Source of the DNA: an uncultured Verrucomicrobiae bacterium
GTDB lineage: Bacteria; Verrucomicrobiota; Verrucomicrobiia; Verrucomicrobiales; Akkermansiaceae
NCBI GenBank assembly: GCA_937957985.1
Contig: CALGOH010000254.1
Coordinates: forward strand, 1-27,535
Length of the DNA stretch: 27,535 nucleotides
Reading direction: 5' to 3'
Both the position numbers and the translations under genes were made by a program. This document shows, in pieces, positions 7,953 through 17,743 of this stretch. The notes below the pieces were generated by a model that saw only the letters and a list, made by a program, of their open reading frames with translations, was not told the origin of the DNA and did not search any database. Within the stretch, counting starts at the first letter, position 1; the number at the start of each line of letters is the position of its first letter.

Positions 7953-9275
7953 TCAGGCGAGGATCGATTCGAGCACCTTGCCGCCATCGACGATCTCGAT
8001 CGGCCGGTTGCCGGGCGCCATCAGCTCCTTGTCGGCGGTGATCCCGATCTGGCGGTAGATCGTCGTGGCGAGGTCGGCGACGCTCACGCCGTCGGTATCG
8101 ACCTCGCCGCCCAGCGCGTCGGACGAGCCGTGCACATGGCCGCGTTTCACCCCGCCGCCGGCGAGCATCACGGAAAAGACCCGCGGCCAGTGGTCGCGAC
8201 CGCCGGTCGGGTTGAGCTTCGGCGTCCGGCCGAACTCGGTGGTCAGGCAGACCAGCGTCTCGTCGAGTATCCCGCGTTCCTCGAGGTCGGTGATCAGCGC
8301 GGCGACGGCGCGGTCGACATCCGGCAGGTTCTTCTCGATGCCGTTGCGGAGGTTGTCGTGGTGGTCCCAGGCTCCGGCGGTGAGCGAGACGAAGCGCACG
8401 CCGCCCTCGATGAGCCGTCGGGCGAGCAGCATCCGCTGCCCGGCCTGGGTGCGCCCGTAGCGGTCCTTCAGCTTGTCGGGCTCGGCGGCGAGGTTGAAGG
8501 CCTCGCGCGCCTGCTGCGAGGAGATCAGCTTGTAGGCGTGCTGATAGAAGGCGTCCATCGAGTCGAGCGCGTCGGATTTCTCCAGCTCGCGGAAATGGGA
8601 GTCGACGGTTTCCAGCAGCGACCGGCGGCGGGCGAAGCGCTCCTCGGAAACATCGCCGGGCAGGTTGAGGTCGCGGACCTGGAAGTTCCCCTGCGCCGGA
8701 TCGGATCCGAGCGCGAAGGGCCCGAAGGCGGAGGACAGGTAGCCGGAGTTCGCGAACTCGTTCGGCACGTTCGGCACGCAGACGTAGGGCGGCAGGTTGT
8801 TGCGCGAGCCGAGTTCGTGGGAGATGACCGAGCCGATCGACGGATACTCGAGCGCCGGCGACGGGCGGTAGCCGGTGAACATGTTGTGCGTGCCACGTTC
8901 GTGCGCGGCCTCGCCGTGGGACATCGAGCGGATCACCGTGAAGCGGTCGGCCAACTTCGCGAGGCGCGGGATCTTTTCGCCGAACTGCACGCCGGGCAGA
9001 GCGGTGTCGATCGCACCGAAGGGCCCGCGGTATTCGCTCGGGGCGTAGGGCTTGGGGTCGAAGGACTCCTGGTGCGCCATGCCGCCGGGCAGGAAGATGT
9101 GGATGATGCCCTTGGCCGGTCCCTCCCTGGTCTCGTAGAATTTCTGCGCGCCCATCGCCTGCTGGCGCAGGAAGCCGGGGAGGGTCATCCCGAGGCCGCC
9201 GAGCAGGCCGACGTAGAAGAATTCACGGCGGGAGCCGTAGCGTTCGAGCGGGTTTCCGGGGCAGGTGGGCTTCAT
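7953..9275 (-). CDS. DUF1501 family protein (alkaline-phosphatase-like fold)
   Basis: A 440-aa DUF1501 protein. The N-terminus carries a twin-arginine motif (S15-RREFFYVGLLGG) and the family pattern LPGFLRQQAMGA. Typical blocks follow: GIIHIFLPGGMAHQESFDPK (residues 57-76), MSHGEAAHERGTHNMFTGY, VCLTTEFGRTPKLN, GGRDHWPRVFSVMLAGGG and the C-terminal DLATTIYRQIGI. The fold is related to sulfatases and alkaline phosphatases. The family is very common in Planctomycetota and Verrucomicrobiota, usually beside DUF1549/DUF1553 (planctomycete-type cytochrome) genes, but none is present here. The ATG at 9273-9275 is preferred over an in-frame GTG at 9309-9311, since the extra residues (RIPRIGFLSAA) precede the Tat signal and have no family support. 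It heads a five-gene operon and is divergent from the kinase-like gene. Confidence 0.9.
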   Translation of the reverse strand: MKPTCPGNPLERYGSRREFFYVGLLGGLGMTLPGFLRQQAMGAQKFYETREGPAKGIIHIFLPGGMAHQESFDPKPYAPSEYRGPFGAIDTALPGVQFGEKIPRLAKLADRFTVIRSMSHGEAAHERGTHNMFTGYRPSPALEYPSIGSVISHELGSRNNLPPYVCVPNVPNEFANSGYLSSAFGPFALGSDPAQGNFQVRDLNLPGDVSEERFARRRSLLETVDSHFRELEKSDALDSMDAFYQHAYKLISSQQAREAFNLAAEPDKLKDRYGRTQAGQRMLLARRLIEGGVRFVSLTAGAWDHHDNLRNGIEKNLPDVDRAVAALITDLEERGILDETLVCLTTEFGRTPKLNPTGGRDHWPRVFSVMLAGGGVKRGHVHGSSDALGGEVDTDGVSVADLATTIYRQIGITADKELMAPGNRPIEIVDGGKVLESILA

Positions 9276-9419
9276 GGCGGCGGAGAGGAATCCAATCCGA
9301 GGAATACGCACCCGATTTCCGTGAATTTCAAGATGTCTTGTCGAAATGAGGCGGGATCCCGGTGTGAAAATTCAAGGGAAGGGGTTTGGCTCCGGGCCGT
9401 GGACGGCTAGAGTCCCCGC
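9276..9419. promoter_or_regulatory. Divergent intergenic region with a near-repeated 12-mer
   Basis: These 144 bases are the only place for promoters of both the minus-strand DUF1501 operon and the plus-strand kinase-like gene. The stretch is more AT-rich than its surroundings. It holds two near-identical direct copies, GTGAATTTCAAG (9321-9332) and GTGAAAATTCAAG (9363-9375). No convincing -35/-10 pair can be assigned; a TTGAAA...TATTCC pair on the minus strand has a 19-base spacer, longer than usual. The repeats are possible operator sites, unproven. Confidence 0.35.
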
Positions 9420-11948
9420 ATGCAGGCGCCGCACCTCGAGGCCTTCGGCGAAAGGGAACTGCTCGCTTCCGGGACGAGCGGGGCGGTGTTCCGTGCGGTG
9501 AAACCGGACGGCACCGTGACCGCCGTGAAGCTGCTCGACGGCATGGCGGTGAACCGCATCCTGCTGCAGCAGGCCTGCGACCGGCTCGAGCAGGCCGGCT
9601 GGCCGGAGGGACTGCTGCCGGTGCTCGAGGGCGACTACCAATCGCGGCCCGCGGTGCGCGTGACCGCCTGCCTCGCCGACGCCACCGAGGACGGCCACTG
9701 GCGCCCGCGCAGCCTGCAGCACCGCATCGGCCAGTTTCCCGGCGAGGCGTCGTGGGACGTGGTGCTCGGCATCCTCGACGGGCTCGCCGCGTTGCATGGA
9801 TGCCAGGTCGCCCACGGCAACCTCAAGCCCGGCAACGTGTTCTTCGACGAGGAGGGCCGGGTGCTGCTGACCGACTGGGCGCTCGGCAACATGCCGGGCA
9901 TCGGCAATCTGGAATTCACCGACGCCTGCCTCTATCAGCCGCCGGAACAGCTCCGCCATCCTGAGGGCTACCAGCAGGAGGCCGGCTACCGCTGGGATGT
10001 CTTCAGCTTCGGGGTGCTGGCTTACCGACTGCTCACCGGGGCCTTTCCCCGCTGCGACGAAACCTTCCAGCAGGTGGCGCCGCCGGAAGGCGAGATCGGT
10101 CGCGAGGGGATCGCCGCCGACCTGCGAAAGATCGCCTCGACGCTTGAGTCGCATCCGTCGGTGGAATGGCCCGACGAGCCGGCCAACGAACTCGAGCGAC
10201 GCTACCGCGAGGTCATCGGCACCTGCCTCGCGCTCGATCCGACCGCGCGCCCGGCGAACGCGATGGAGGTGCGGCACCGGATGCGCGAGGCCGAGGTGGC
10301 GATCGACGAGGAGGAAAAGCGCGACGCGGTGCTCGACCAGCGCCGCCGTTCCCAACGGGCCGCCTGGCGTGCCGGCATCGCCGCCGGCATGCTCGCCGCC
10401 GCGCTGGCGGTGATGGTCTTCCTGTGGCACCTGGTGAAAACCCAGCTCGCGCGCGAGGTCGAGGATCGCCAGGCCGAAACGACCGAACTCCGCGAGCTGC
10501 TCGACGCCGCGGTGGCCGCCCGCGGTCAGGCCGAGGCGAGCGCCGAAGCGGCCCGCCGCGAGCTGAACACCGAGCGCTCGACCTGGCTGGCCCGCATCGA
10601 GGAGTCGCGCGCCATCGGCGACCGGCTCTTTTCGTGGGCGATGGCAAAGGGGCACCGCAAGCTGCCGCCGCTCGACGGACGCAAGCAGCGGCTGGAGCGG
10701 CTGGAGGACTATTTCGTGCGCTTCATCGAGCGCACCGCCGATGTCGGTGAACTGGAGGAGGAGCGGGCCCGGGCGCGCCTGCAGCTGGCCGAGATCTCGC
10801 TGGCCGAAGGTGATCCCGAGGAGGCGTCCATCCGGTTGGAGGAGGCGATGGAGTCGGCCGCCGTGCTCGACGAGGGCCCCGAGCTTGAGCTTCGTCTCGC
10901 CACCGATGCGCTGGTGCTGGCGCTGCTGATGCAGGACCGCAACGACCCCGGGGCGGACATCGCCTTCGCCGAGGCCAGGGCGGCGCTGGAGGCCCTGCCG
11001 CAGTCGGAGATCGACGGCGACCGCGTTTCCTACCTGCTGGCCAGTCTCGACCTCCACGAATCGATGCTGCTCGCCAACAAGGGCGACGAGGGCCGGGCGC
11101 TGGAGCAGCTCCACCGCGCGACCGAGGCGCTCAACATGCTCGCCGACAGCCGGCCCGATGCCGTGATCCTGCGTTCGGAGCTGGTCGACTGCTACCTTTC
11201 CTCCGCCGACATCCTCGACGGCATGGGCGAGATGGGCGACGCCCGCTCGCTGCGGAAACTGGCGGCCGACGAACTGCTCGAACTGATCAAGGAACGCCCG
11301 GAGGACATCGGCCTGCGCCTCGAACTCGCCGGCTGTTACGGCGCCATCGCCGAGTCGGCCATCCTCGCCGGCGACGTCGGCAACGCAGAGGCCATGTCGA
11401 AGGGCGCGGTGAAACTCCTCACCGAAATCCTGCCCCAGCGGCCCGACAGCGCCGTGGCGCGCTCGCGGCTCGCCGCCCAGCGCGGACTCATGGCCGGCAT
11501 CCTGCGTGATCGCGGCGAGTCGGAGGAGGCGATGGAACTCTACGACGAGGGCCTGCGGCTCATCGAGGGCCTGGCGGTCGGTGAGGATGCCGACCCGGTG
11601 GCCCGCTACCGCTACGCGCTGTTGACCTGGGAGAAGGGGCGCATGCTGGGCTTCGAGGGCGGGCGCGAGGAGGAGATCGCCGCCGAGGAGCGGGCCGCCC
11701 GGATGCTCGAGGAACTGCTGGAGACCCCCTACGGCATCGCCCGTGGCGAGCAGATCCGCCGGTCGCTGGGGTATCTTTTCGGCGACCTCGGCCACGCCGC
11801 CCAGATCGCCGAGAAGAAGGAGCTGGCCGCGAGCGCCTTCACCCGCGCGGTGAAGGTCTGGGAGTCGCTTTCCCGCGAACGTCCCGGCAGCGAGGAATAC
11901 GAGGAGGCCCTCGCCTGGAACCGGCAGCGGCTGGCCGCCTTCGAGTGA
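9420..11948 (+). CDS. Membrane kinase-like protein, probable pseudokinase with TPR-like C-terminus
   Basis: An 842-aa protein. Residues 10-290 are a Hanks-type kinase-like domain: glycine loop ASGTSGAVF (16-24), ATP-binding lysine TAVKLL (Lys37), and catalytic-loop region AHGNLKPGN (131-139). The HRD aspartate is Asn134 (codon AAC at 9819-9821). The DFG region reads DWA (152-154), PPE is at 174-176 and DVFSFG at 193-198. Without the catalytic base, phosphotransfer is doubtful; the same HGN loop occurs in plant receptor-like pseudokinases. One transmembrane helix (about 316-338) puts the kinase-like part in the cytoplasm. Then comes a coiled coil (about 340-400) and a helical, TPR-like C-terminal half (to 842) outside the membrane. 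No Shine-Dalgarno precedes the ATG. The stop overlaps the next gene's start by one base. Confidence 0.9.
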   Translation: MQAPHLEAFGERELLASGTSGAVFRAVKPDGTVTAVKLLDGMAVNRILLQQACDRLEQAGWPEGLLPVLEGDYQSRPAVRVTACLADATEDGHWRPRSLQHRIGQFPGEASWDVVLGILDGLAALHGCQVAHGNLKPGNVFFDEEGRVLLTDWALGNMPGIGNLEFTDACLYQPPEQLRHPEGYQQEAGYRWDVFSFGVLAYRLLTGAFPRCDETFQQVAPPEGEIGREGIAADLRKIASTLESHPSVEWPDEPANELERRYREVIGTCLALDPTARPANAMEVRHRMREAEVAIDEEEKRDAVLDQRRRSQRAAWRAGIAAGMLAAALAVMVFLWHLVKTQLAREVEDRQAETTELRELLDAAVAARGQAEASAEAARRELNTERSTWLARIEESRAIGDRLFSWAMAKGHRKLPPLDGRKQRLERLEDYFVRFIERTADVGELEEERARARLQLAEISLAEGDPEEASIRLEEAMESAAVLDEGPELELRLATDALVLALLMQDRNDPGADIAFAEARAALEALPQSEIDGDRVSYLLASLDLHESMLLANKGDEGRALEQLHRATEALNMLADSRPDAVILRSELVDCYLSSADILDGMGEMGDARSLRKLAADELLELIKERPEDIGLRLELAGCYGAIAESAILAGDVGNAEAMSKGAVKLLTEILPQRPDSAVARSRLAAQRGLMAGILRDRGESEEAMELYDEGLRLIEGLAVGEDADPVARYRYALLTWEKGRMLGFEGGREEEIAAEERAARMLEELLETPYGIARGEQIRRSLGYLFGDLGHAAQIAEKKELAASAFTRAVKVWESLSRERPGSEEYEEALAWNRQRLAAFE

Positions 11949-12841
11949 TGAACCTGCGCCTGCTGCGCGAGGTGTCGCGCTCGTTCTACCTGTCGATCCG
12001 CATCCTGCCGGGGCCGATGCGGAGACCGGTTTCGCTGGCCTACCTGCTGGCGCGCGCCAGCGACACGCTGGCCGACACGCCCGGGGTCGATGCCGCGGAG
12101 AAGCTGGCCTTGCTCGACGGCTTCCGCGCCGAACTCGACGGCGGAGCGGGGCACTGGCGGGGTTCGCTCGAGCGGTTTGGCTCGCGGCAGAGGCACTCCG
12201 GGGAAAAGGCGCTGCTCGAGCAACTCGGCAGCCTCTTTGCCGAACTCGGCGGGCTCCCGGCAGAGGAACGACGGCACGTCACCGAAGTGGCGACCACCAT
12301 CGTCTCGGGCCAGCGATTGGATGTCGAACGGGCGGGGGAGAAGAGGATGCGCGATGCCGACTCGCTTGAAGACTACTGCCATCGGGTCGCCGGCTGCGTC
12401 GGGTTGTTCTGGACGCGCACCGGCCTCGCCACGCTCGGGTCACGCTTCTCGAAATCGGACGAAGGAGAACTCGAGGCGATGGGCGAGCGCTTCGGCCGCG
12501 GCCTGCAACTCGTCAACATCCTGCGCGACCTGCCCGGCGACCTCGACCAGGGACGCTGCTACCTGCCGACGGACCCCGAGCCCGGGGCGATTCTGGTCGA
12601 AGCGGCCCATTGGCGCTCCATCGCCCGCCAACGCATGGCCGACGGTCTCGAATACGCCCGACGGATGCGCGGCCGGAGGTTGAAGGTCGCCGTCGCCCTG
12701 CCGGCCTTCATCGGCCGCGAAACCCTCGATCTCCTCGATGATGCCGACTGGTCCGCGCTGAAAGGGGGAGTGAAGGTCGATCGCGCCACGGTGCGCCACT
12801 GTTTTTGGCGAGCTTTGAGGATGCGGCCAGCGAGAAGTTAA
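11948..12841 (+). CDS. Squalene/phytoene synthase family protein
   Basis: A 297-aa head-to-head prenyl synthase (SQS_PSY family). Visible signatures are the N-terminal SRSFYLSIRILP (residues 10-21), the first aspartate-rich motif D39-TLA-D43, the block DYCHRVAGCVG (142-152) and the second aspartate-rich region NILRDLPGDLDQGRCYLP (190-207, with Asp194 and Asp198). Both Mg2+/diphosphate-binding motifs are intact, so an active enzyme joining two prenyl diphosphates is expected, giving squalene, dehydrosqualene or phytoene. The sequence alone does not decide which. No hopanoid or carotenoid partner gene is in the window. The ATG at 11948 overlaps the kinase-like gene's TGA (TGATG), with an alternative GTG one codon earlier. 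This coupling implies matched expression with the pseudokinase. Confidence 0.88.
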   Translation: MNLRLLREVSRSFYLSIRILPGPMRRPVSLAYLLARASDTLADTPGVDAAEKLALLDGFRAELDGGAGHWRGSLERFGSRQRHSGEKALLEQLGSLFAELGGLPAEERRHVTEVATTIVSGQRLDVERAGEKRMRDADSLEDYCHRVAGCVGLFWTRTGLATLGSRFSKSDEGELEAMGERFGRGLQLVNILRDLPGDLDQGRCYLPTDPEPGAILVEAAHWRSIARQRMADGLEYARRMRGRRLKVAVALPAFIGRETLDLLDDADWSALKGGVKVDRATVRHCFWRALRMRPARS

Positions 12842-12927
12842 TCCCTTGACGCCGTGAGCCCGGACAATTGGGTTGGAGGGAATGCGCATGGTTTCGGAGA
12901 ACGTCCGTTGCCCGTCGCTGGCCCATC

Positions 12928-13611
12928 ATGATCAAGCAGATTCGAAACCTCGTCCGATCCGTAAAACGGTCGCTGAAACCGGATCCCGACCGGTTCCTTT
13001 CCGATGTGTCGGGTGTCGTGCACGTCGGTGCAAACACCGGACAGGAACGCGATCAGTATCAGGCCTCAGATCTTGAGGTATTGTGGATCGAGCCGATTCC
13101 GACCGTCTTCTCCGAGCTGTCCGCCAACATCAGCGGGATCGAAAACCAGAGCGCCATCAGGGCCCTGGTCACTGATACCGACGACAAGATGTACGAGTTC
13201 TATGTTGCGAACAATGAGGGTGCGTCGTCGTCGATCTTCGACCTGAAGGAGGCCAAGGACATCTGGCCCTCGCTCGACTACACCCGCACGATCCATGTCA
13301 AGGGTGCCACTCTTCCGACTCTGTTTGAGAGGAAGCGGATCGATCCACGGAGATACGATGCCCTGATCATGGATACACAGGGTTCCGAGTTGATGGTCCT
13401 CGAGGGCAGCGTGCCCATTCTTGAGCACTTCACCTACATCAAGACCGAGGTCGCGGATTTCGAACCCTACGACGGATGCTGCCAACTCTCCGACATGCAG
13501 GAGTTCATGAGCCACCACGGCTACCGGCAGTTCTCGCGCAATCGCGTGGCGCGGCGGCCACAAGGTGGCAACTACTTCGAGATCGTCTACAAGAAGGCAG
13601 AGCTTTGCTGA
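12928..13611 (+). CDS. FkbM family methyltransferase
   Basis: A 227-aa SAM-dependent methyltransferase of the FkbM type. Motif I is VVHVGANTGQE (residues 30-40), followed by the acidic strand end WIEPIP (Glu55). The FkbM-typical core YDALIMDTQGSELMVLEGS lies in the second half, then IKTEVADFEPYDG. Family members O-methylate sugars or other small molecules and often sit in polysaccharide clusters. The ATG at 12928 gives the normal start just before the Rossmann-like domain; an upstream in-frame extension to 12868 looks noncoding. The gene is less GC-rich than its flanks and uses more A/T-ending codons (ATT, CGA, GTA, AAA), which hints at acquisition, although no mobile element is visible. It is not tightly linked to the preceding synthase (86-base gap) and converges on the ABC-F gene. 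Confidence 0.85.
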   Translation: MIKQIRNLVRSVKRSLKPDPDRFLSDVSGVVHVGANTGQERDQYQASDLEVLWIEPIPTVFSELSANISGIENQSAIRALVTDTDDKMYEFYVANNEGASSSIFDLKEAKDIWPSLDYTRTIHVKGATLPTLFERKRIDPRRYDALIMDTQGSELMVLEGSVPILEHFTYIKTEVADFEPYDGCCQLSDMQEFMSHHGYRQFSRNRVARRPQGGNYFEIVYKKAELC

Positions 13612-13627
13612 AGCCCCGACACCGGGC

Positions 13628-13630
<3 letters not shown>
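13609..13630. terminator. Hairpin shared by two convergent stop codons
   Basis: The 16-base gap between the convergent FkbM (stop 13609-13611) and ABC-F (stop 13628-13630, minus strand) genes forms a hairpin: TGA(A)GCCC (13609-13616) against GGGCTCA (13624-13630), with loop CGACACC. Both stop codons lie in the two arms. There is no T-tract on either side, so termination in both directions is plausible but not classical. Confidence 0.4.
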
Positions 13631-15592
<1,962 letters not shown>

Positions 15593-15769
15593 CGGCGGGC
15601 GCGGAGGATGTACCGCTGAGCGCCGAGGTCCAACGCGGAACGCGCGCGATTTCTCCCGAGCCCGCGCCGCAGGGTGACAAGCGTTTGCCGGCCTCGGCGA
15701 GCTGGTTTTGGTTGAGCCTCCCCGGATGCCGTCTCGGGTGCCGGGGCCCACTCATCCATTTCCAACGCC
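15593..15769. promoter_or_regulatory. Divergent gap between ABC-F and an exported-protein gene
   Basis: These 177 bases must hold promoters for both divergent genes. The only structure seen is a 6-bp stem, CCCCGG (15720-15725) against CCGGGG (15741-15746), with a 15-base loop, located in the presumed leader of the plus-strand gene. No good -35/-10 pair and no Shine-Dalgarno were found near either start. Confidence 0.25.
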
Positions 15770-16414
15770 ATGAAACATCGATCCAAGCTCCTCCGCATTT
15801 CCTGTCGAGTCCTGCTGACGCTGTGCGCGGCAGGCGCGGTGTCGGCGGCCGAGCCCACGCCTGTCCACCCGGAAGCGGCGAATTTCAACTTCCTGCGCGG
15901 GGTGGTGCGCGCCTACGAACCCGGCGAAATGTTGGGCATCACCGAGACCGACGGCGACCACCGGGCCCTGCGCGTCGCCGACGACGTGCCCGTGCTCAAC
16001 CAGGCCGGGGTGCCGGTCGGTGCCAAGGCGCTCAAGCCCGGCGCGGACGTGACGGTGACCGTCCGCGATCCGAGGGACGCGCAGGCGGTTTCGATCGTCC
16101 ACAAGATCGTGGTCGCGAATCCACTGGACGACACCGTGTCGCGGACACCCGTGATCGGCTTGGTGGCACGGGTCGATGAGGCCGAGGACGTGATGCTGCT
16201 CACTCCGCAGAGCGCGGCGGCCGAGCTGATCCCGATCCTCTACAACGAGGGCGAAACCGAGTTCGTGGGCGCCGACGGCATGGACGTGCGCGAGGAGCAG
16301 CTCGACGCCGGCGACAGCGTGTCGGTGTACACCTCGCCGCAAAAGGAGGGCGGCCTGCTTGCCAACCGGGTGATCTTCCACGGCGACAGCGGCGATCCCG
16401 CGGGCGTCGATTGA
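15770..16414 (+). CDS. Exported protein with two similar beta-rich repeats
   Basis: A 214-aa protein of unknown function. A basic N-terminus and hydrophobic stretch (KHRSKLLRISCRVLLTLCAAGAVSA, shown here as residues 2-26) form a signal peptide with a likely AxA cleavage after residue 26. The mature part divides into two repeats of about 75 residues (41-115 and 127-204). Each has the order G-hydrophobic-V-x-A, a strand, a hydrophobic-Gly-hydrophobic turn (NQAGVPVG; EFVGADGM), an L-x-x-G/A-D-x-V-x-V strand (LKPGADVTVTV; LDAGDSVSVYT) and a closing strand. This is consistent with tandem small beta-barrels of the DUF5666/OB-like sort, but I claim no family. It is followed on the same strand by the heme-c gene after a 108-base gap, so co-transcription is possible. 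Confidence 0.7.
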   Translation: MKHRSKLLRISCRVLLTLCAAGAVSAAEPTPVHPEAANFNFLRGVVRAYEPGEMLGITETDGDHRALRVADDVPVLNQAGVPVGAKALKPGADVTVTVRDPRDAQAVSIVHKIVVANPLDDTVSRTPVIGLVARVDEAEDVMLLTPQSAAAELIPILYNEGETEFVGADGMDVREEQLDAGDSVSVYTSPQKEGGLLANRVIFHGDSGDPAGVD

Positions 16415-16522
16415 AGCGAGTGACGGAGTGCTCCGCCCGGTTTGCGGAAGCTGGTGACGCTGGAATGGGCATCCGTCCGCTTTTCGCGAAGGAAGCAGCG
16501 ACCTGGCGACGTTGAAGGGGAG

Positions 16523-17743
16523 ATGAAATGGGCAGGTGTGATGCTGGCGGCGGTCGGGCTGGCAAGTGCCCAGCAGACGGACGTCTGGGACCTGCCGCCG
16601 CTGCGCTATTCGGACACCGCGGCCACCGACCGGATCGCGCGGTTGGTGGAGCGGCTCGACGGGGATCCATCACTGGCGCCCGGAGCCGCATCGTTGGAGC
16701 GGCTGCGCTTCGTGCTCGGCTGGCTGGAGGTGCCGGAAAGTTCGCAGGTCCTGGTGTTTTCGAAGACCAGCAAGCAGATCCGCCGGATCGATCCCGCTTC
16801 GCCGCGGGCGATCTATTTTTCCGAGAACCACTACGTCGGCTACGTGCCGGGCGGGGCGATCGAGGTCATCGCGCAGGATCCGGTGCTCGGACCGGTCTTC
16901 TATCTGATCGATGGTGACGACGAGATCCGGATCGCCCGCGACCGGAGCGACTGCTTCTCGTGCCACGGGACGACCCGGACCGAGGAGGTGCCGGGCATGC
17001 TGGTGCGCTCGGTGTTTCCCGATGCCGACGGGCGTCCGCTGCTGGCCAAGGGCTCGGTGACGGTGGATCACACCACGCCGATCGACGAGCGCTGGGGCGG
17101 CTACTACGTCACCGGAAACAGCGCGATCGACCACCGGGGAAACCGCGTGTTCCGCGAGGAGGACGATGAGTCCGAGTCCATCGCGATCGAACGGGTCGAC
17201 CTCTCGCGCTATCCGCGCGGGACGAGCGACATCGTCGCGCTGATGGTGCTGGAGCACCAATGCCACGTGCACAACCTTCTAACAGCCGCCTCGATCCGCT
17301 ACCGCCGCGCCGCGTGGCTGGCCAGGGTGATCGACCCGGAGGCCGACCCGGACAGTGGACAGGCGGGGCGGATCGCCGATGCGATGGCGGAGGAGATCGT
17401 CGGAGCGCTGCTCTTCCGCGGCGAGGCGGATCTGGGCGAGGGGATCGAGGGTGACCGGGATTTCCAGAAGGACTACGCCTCCCGCTTTCCGCGGGCGGAG
17501 AACGGCCGGTCGCTCGCGGACTTCAGGCTCTACGAGCGGATCTTCAAGCACCGCTGCTCGTGCATGGTCTATTCGGAGGCCTTCCGCGGCCTGCCGCCGA
17601 GGGTCCACGTGGCGGTGCTGGAGCGGTTGGAGTCGGCCTTGGAAACCGGCGAAGGGCCGGGCGACCACCTTCCGGCCTCGGAGCGGCGGAAGATCATGAC
17701 GATCCTCGACGACACGCTGCCCGGGTGGAAAGAGAGAGGGTGA
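16523..17743 (+). CDS. Exported protein with a single c-type heme motif
   Basis: A 406-aa exported protein. The signal peptide MKWAGVMLAAVGLASAQ fixes the ATG at 16523, and a purine-rich AAGGGGAG lies directly upstream, one of the few clear ribosome-binding sites here. One heme c attachment motif, C144-FSCH148, follows RDRSD. The region after it (TEEVPGMLVRSVFPD, then VDHTTPIDERWGGYYVTGN and RGNRVF) matches an uncharacterised family of heme-c proteins known to me by pattern (VPG, DH-x-P, RWGG-YVTG, GN), not by function. The C-terminal third is helical, with many Arg and Glu and a second Cys pair (KHRCSCMVYSEA, about 362-373). It is presumably a periplasmic electron-transfer or heme-sensing protein. 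No cytochrome maturation gene or redox partner is in the window. Confidence 0.8.
   Translation: MKWAGVMLAAVGLASAQQTDVWDLPPLRYSDTAATDRIARLVERLDGDPSLAPGAASLERLRFVLGWLEVPESSQVLVFSKTSKQIRRIDPASPRAIYFSENHYVGYVPGGAIEVIAQDPVLGPVFYLIDGDDEIRIARDRSDCFSCHGTTRTEEVPGMLVRSVFPDADGRPLLAKGSVTVDHTTPIDERWGGYYVTGNSAIDHRGNRVFREEDDESESIAIERVDLSRYPRGTSDIVALMVLEHQCHVHNLLTAASIRYRRAAWLARVIDPEADPDSGQAGRIADAMAEEIVGALLFRGEADLGEGIEGDRDFQKDYASRFPRAENGRSLADFRLYERIFKHRCSCMVYSEAFRGLPPRVHVAVLERLESALETGEGPGDHLPASERRKIMTILDDTLPGWKERG

Noticed and set aside
7758..9410. 550-codon plus-strand frame opposite the DUF1501 gene
   Set aside because: DUF1501 motifs on the minus strand are unambiguous. The antisense product is low-complexity in Val, Gly, Arg and Asp with no family pattern.
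9372..11795. 807-codon open frame on the minus strand opposite the kinase-like gene
   Set aside because: It mirrors a gene with clear kinase motifs, a membrane helix and a coupled downstream gene. Long antisense frames are expected in GC-rich coding DNA, and it has no recognisable domain or start context.
12845..12873. TTGACG as a -35 box for the FkbM gene
   Set aside because: At 16-18 bases downstream there is only TTGGGT-like sequence, with no acceptable -10 box.
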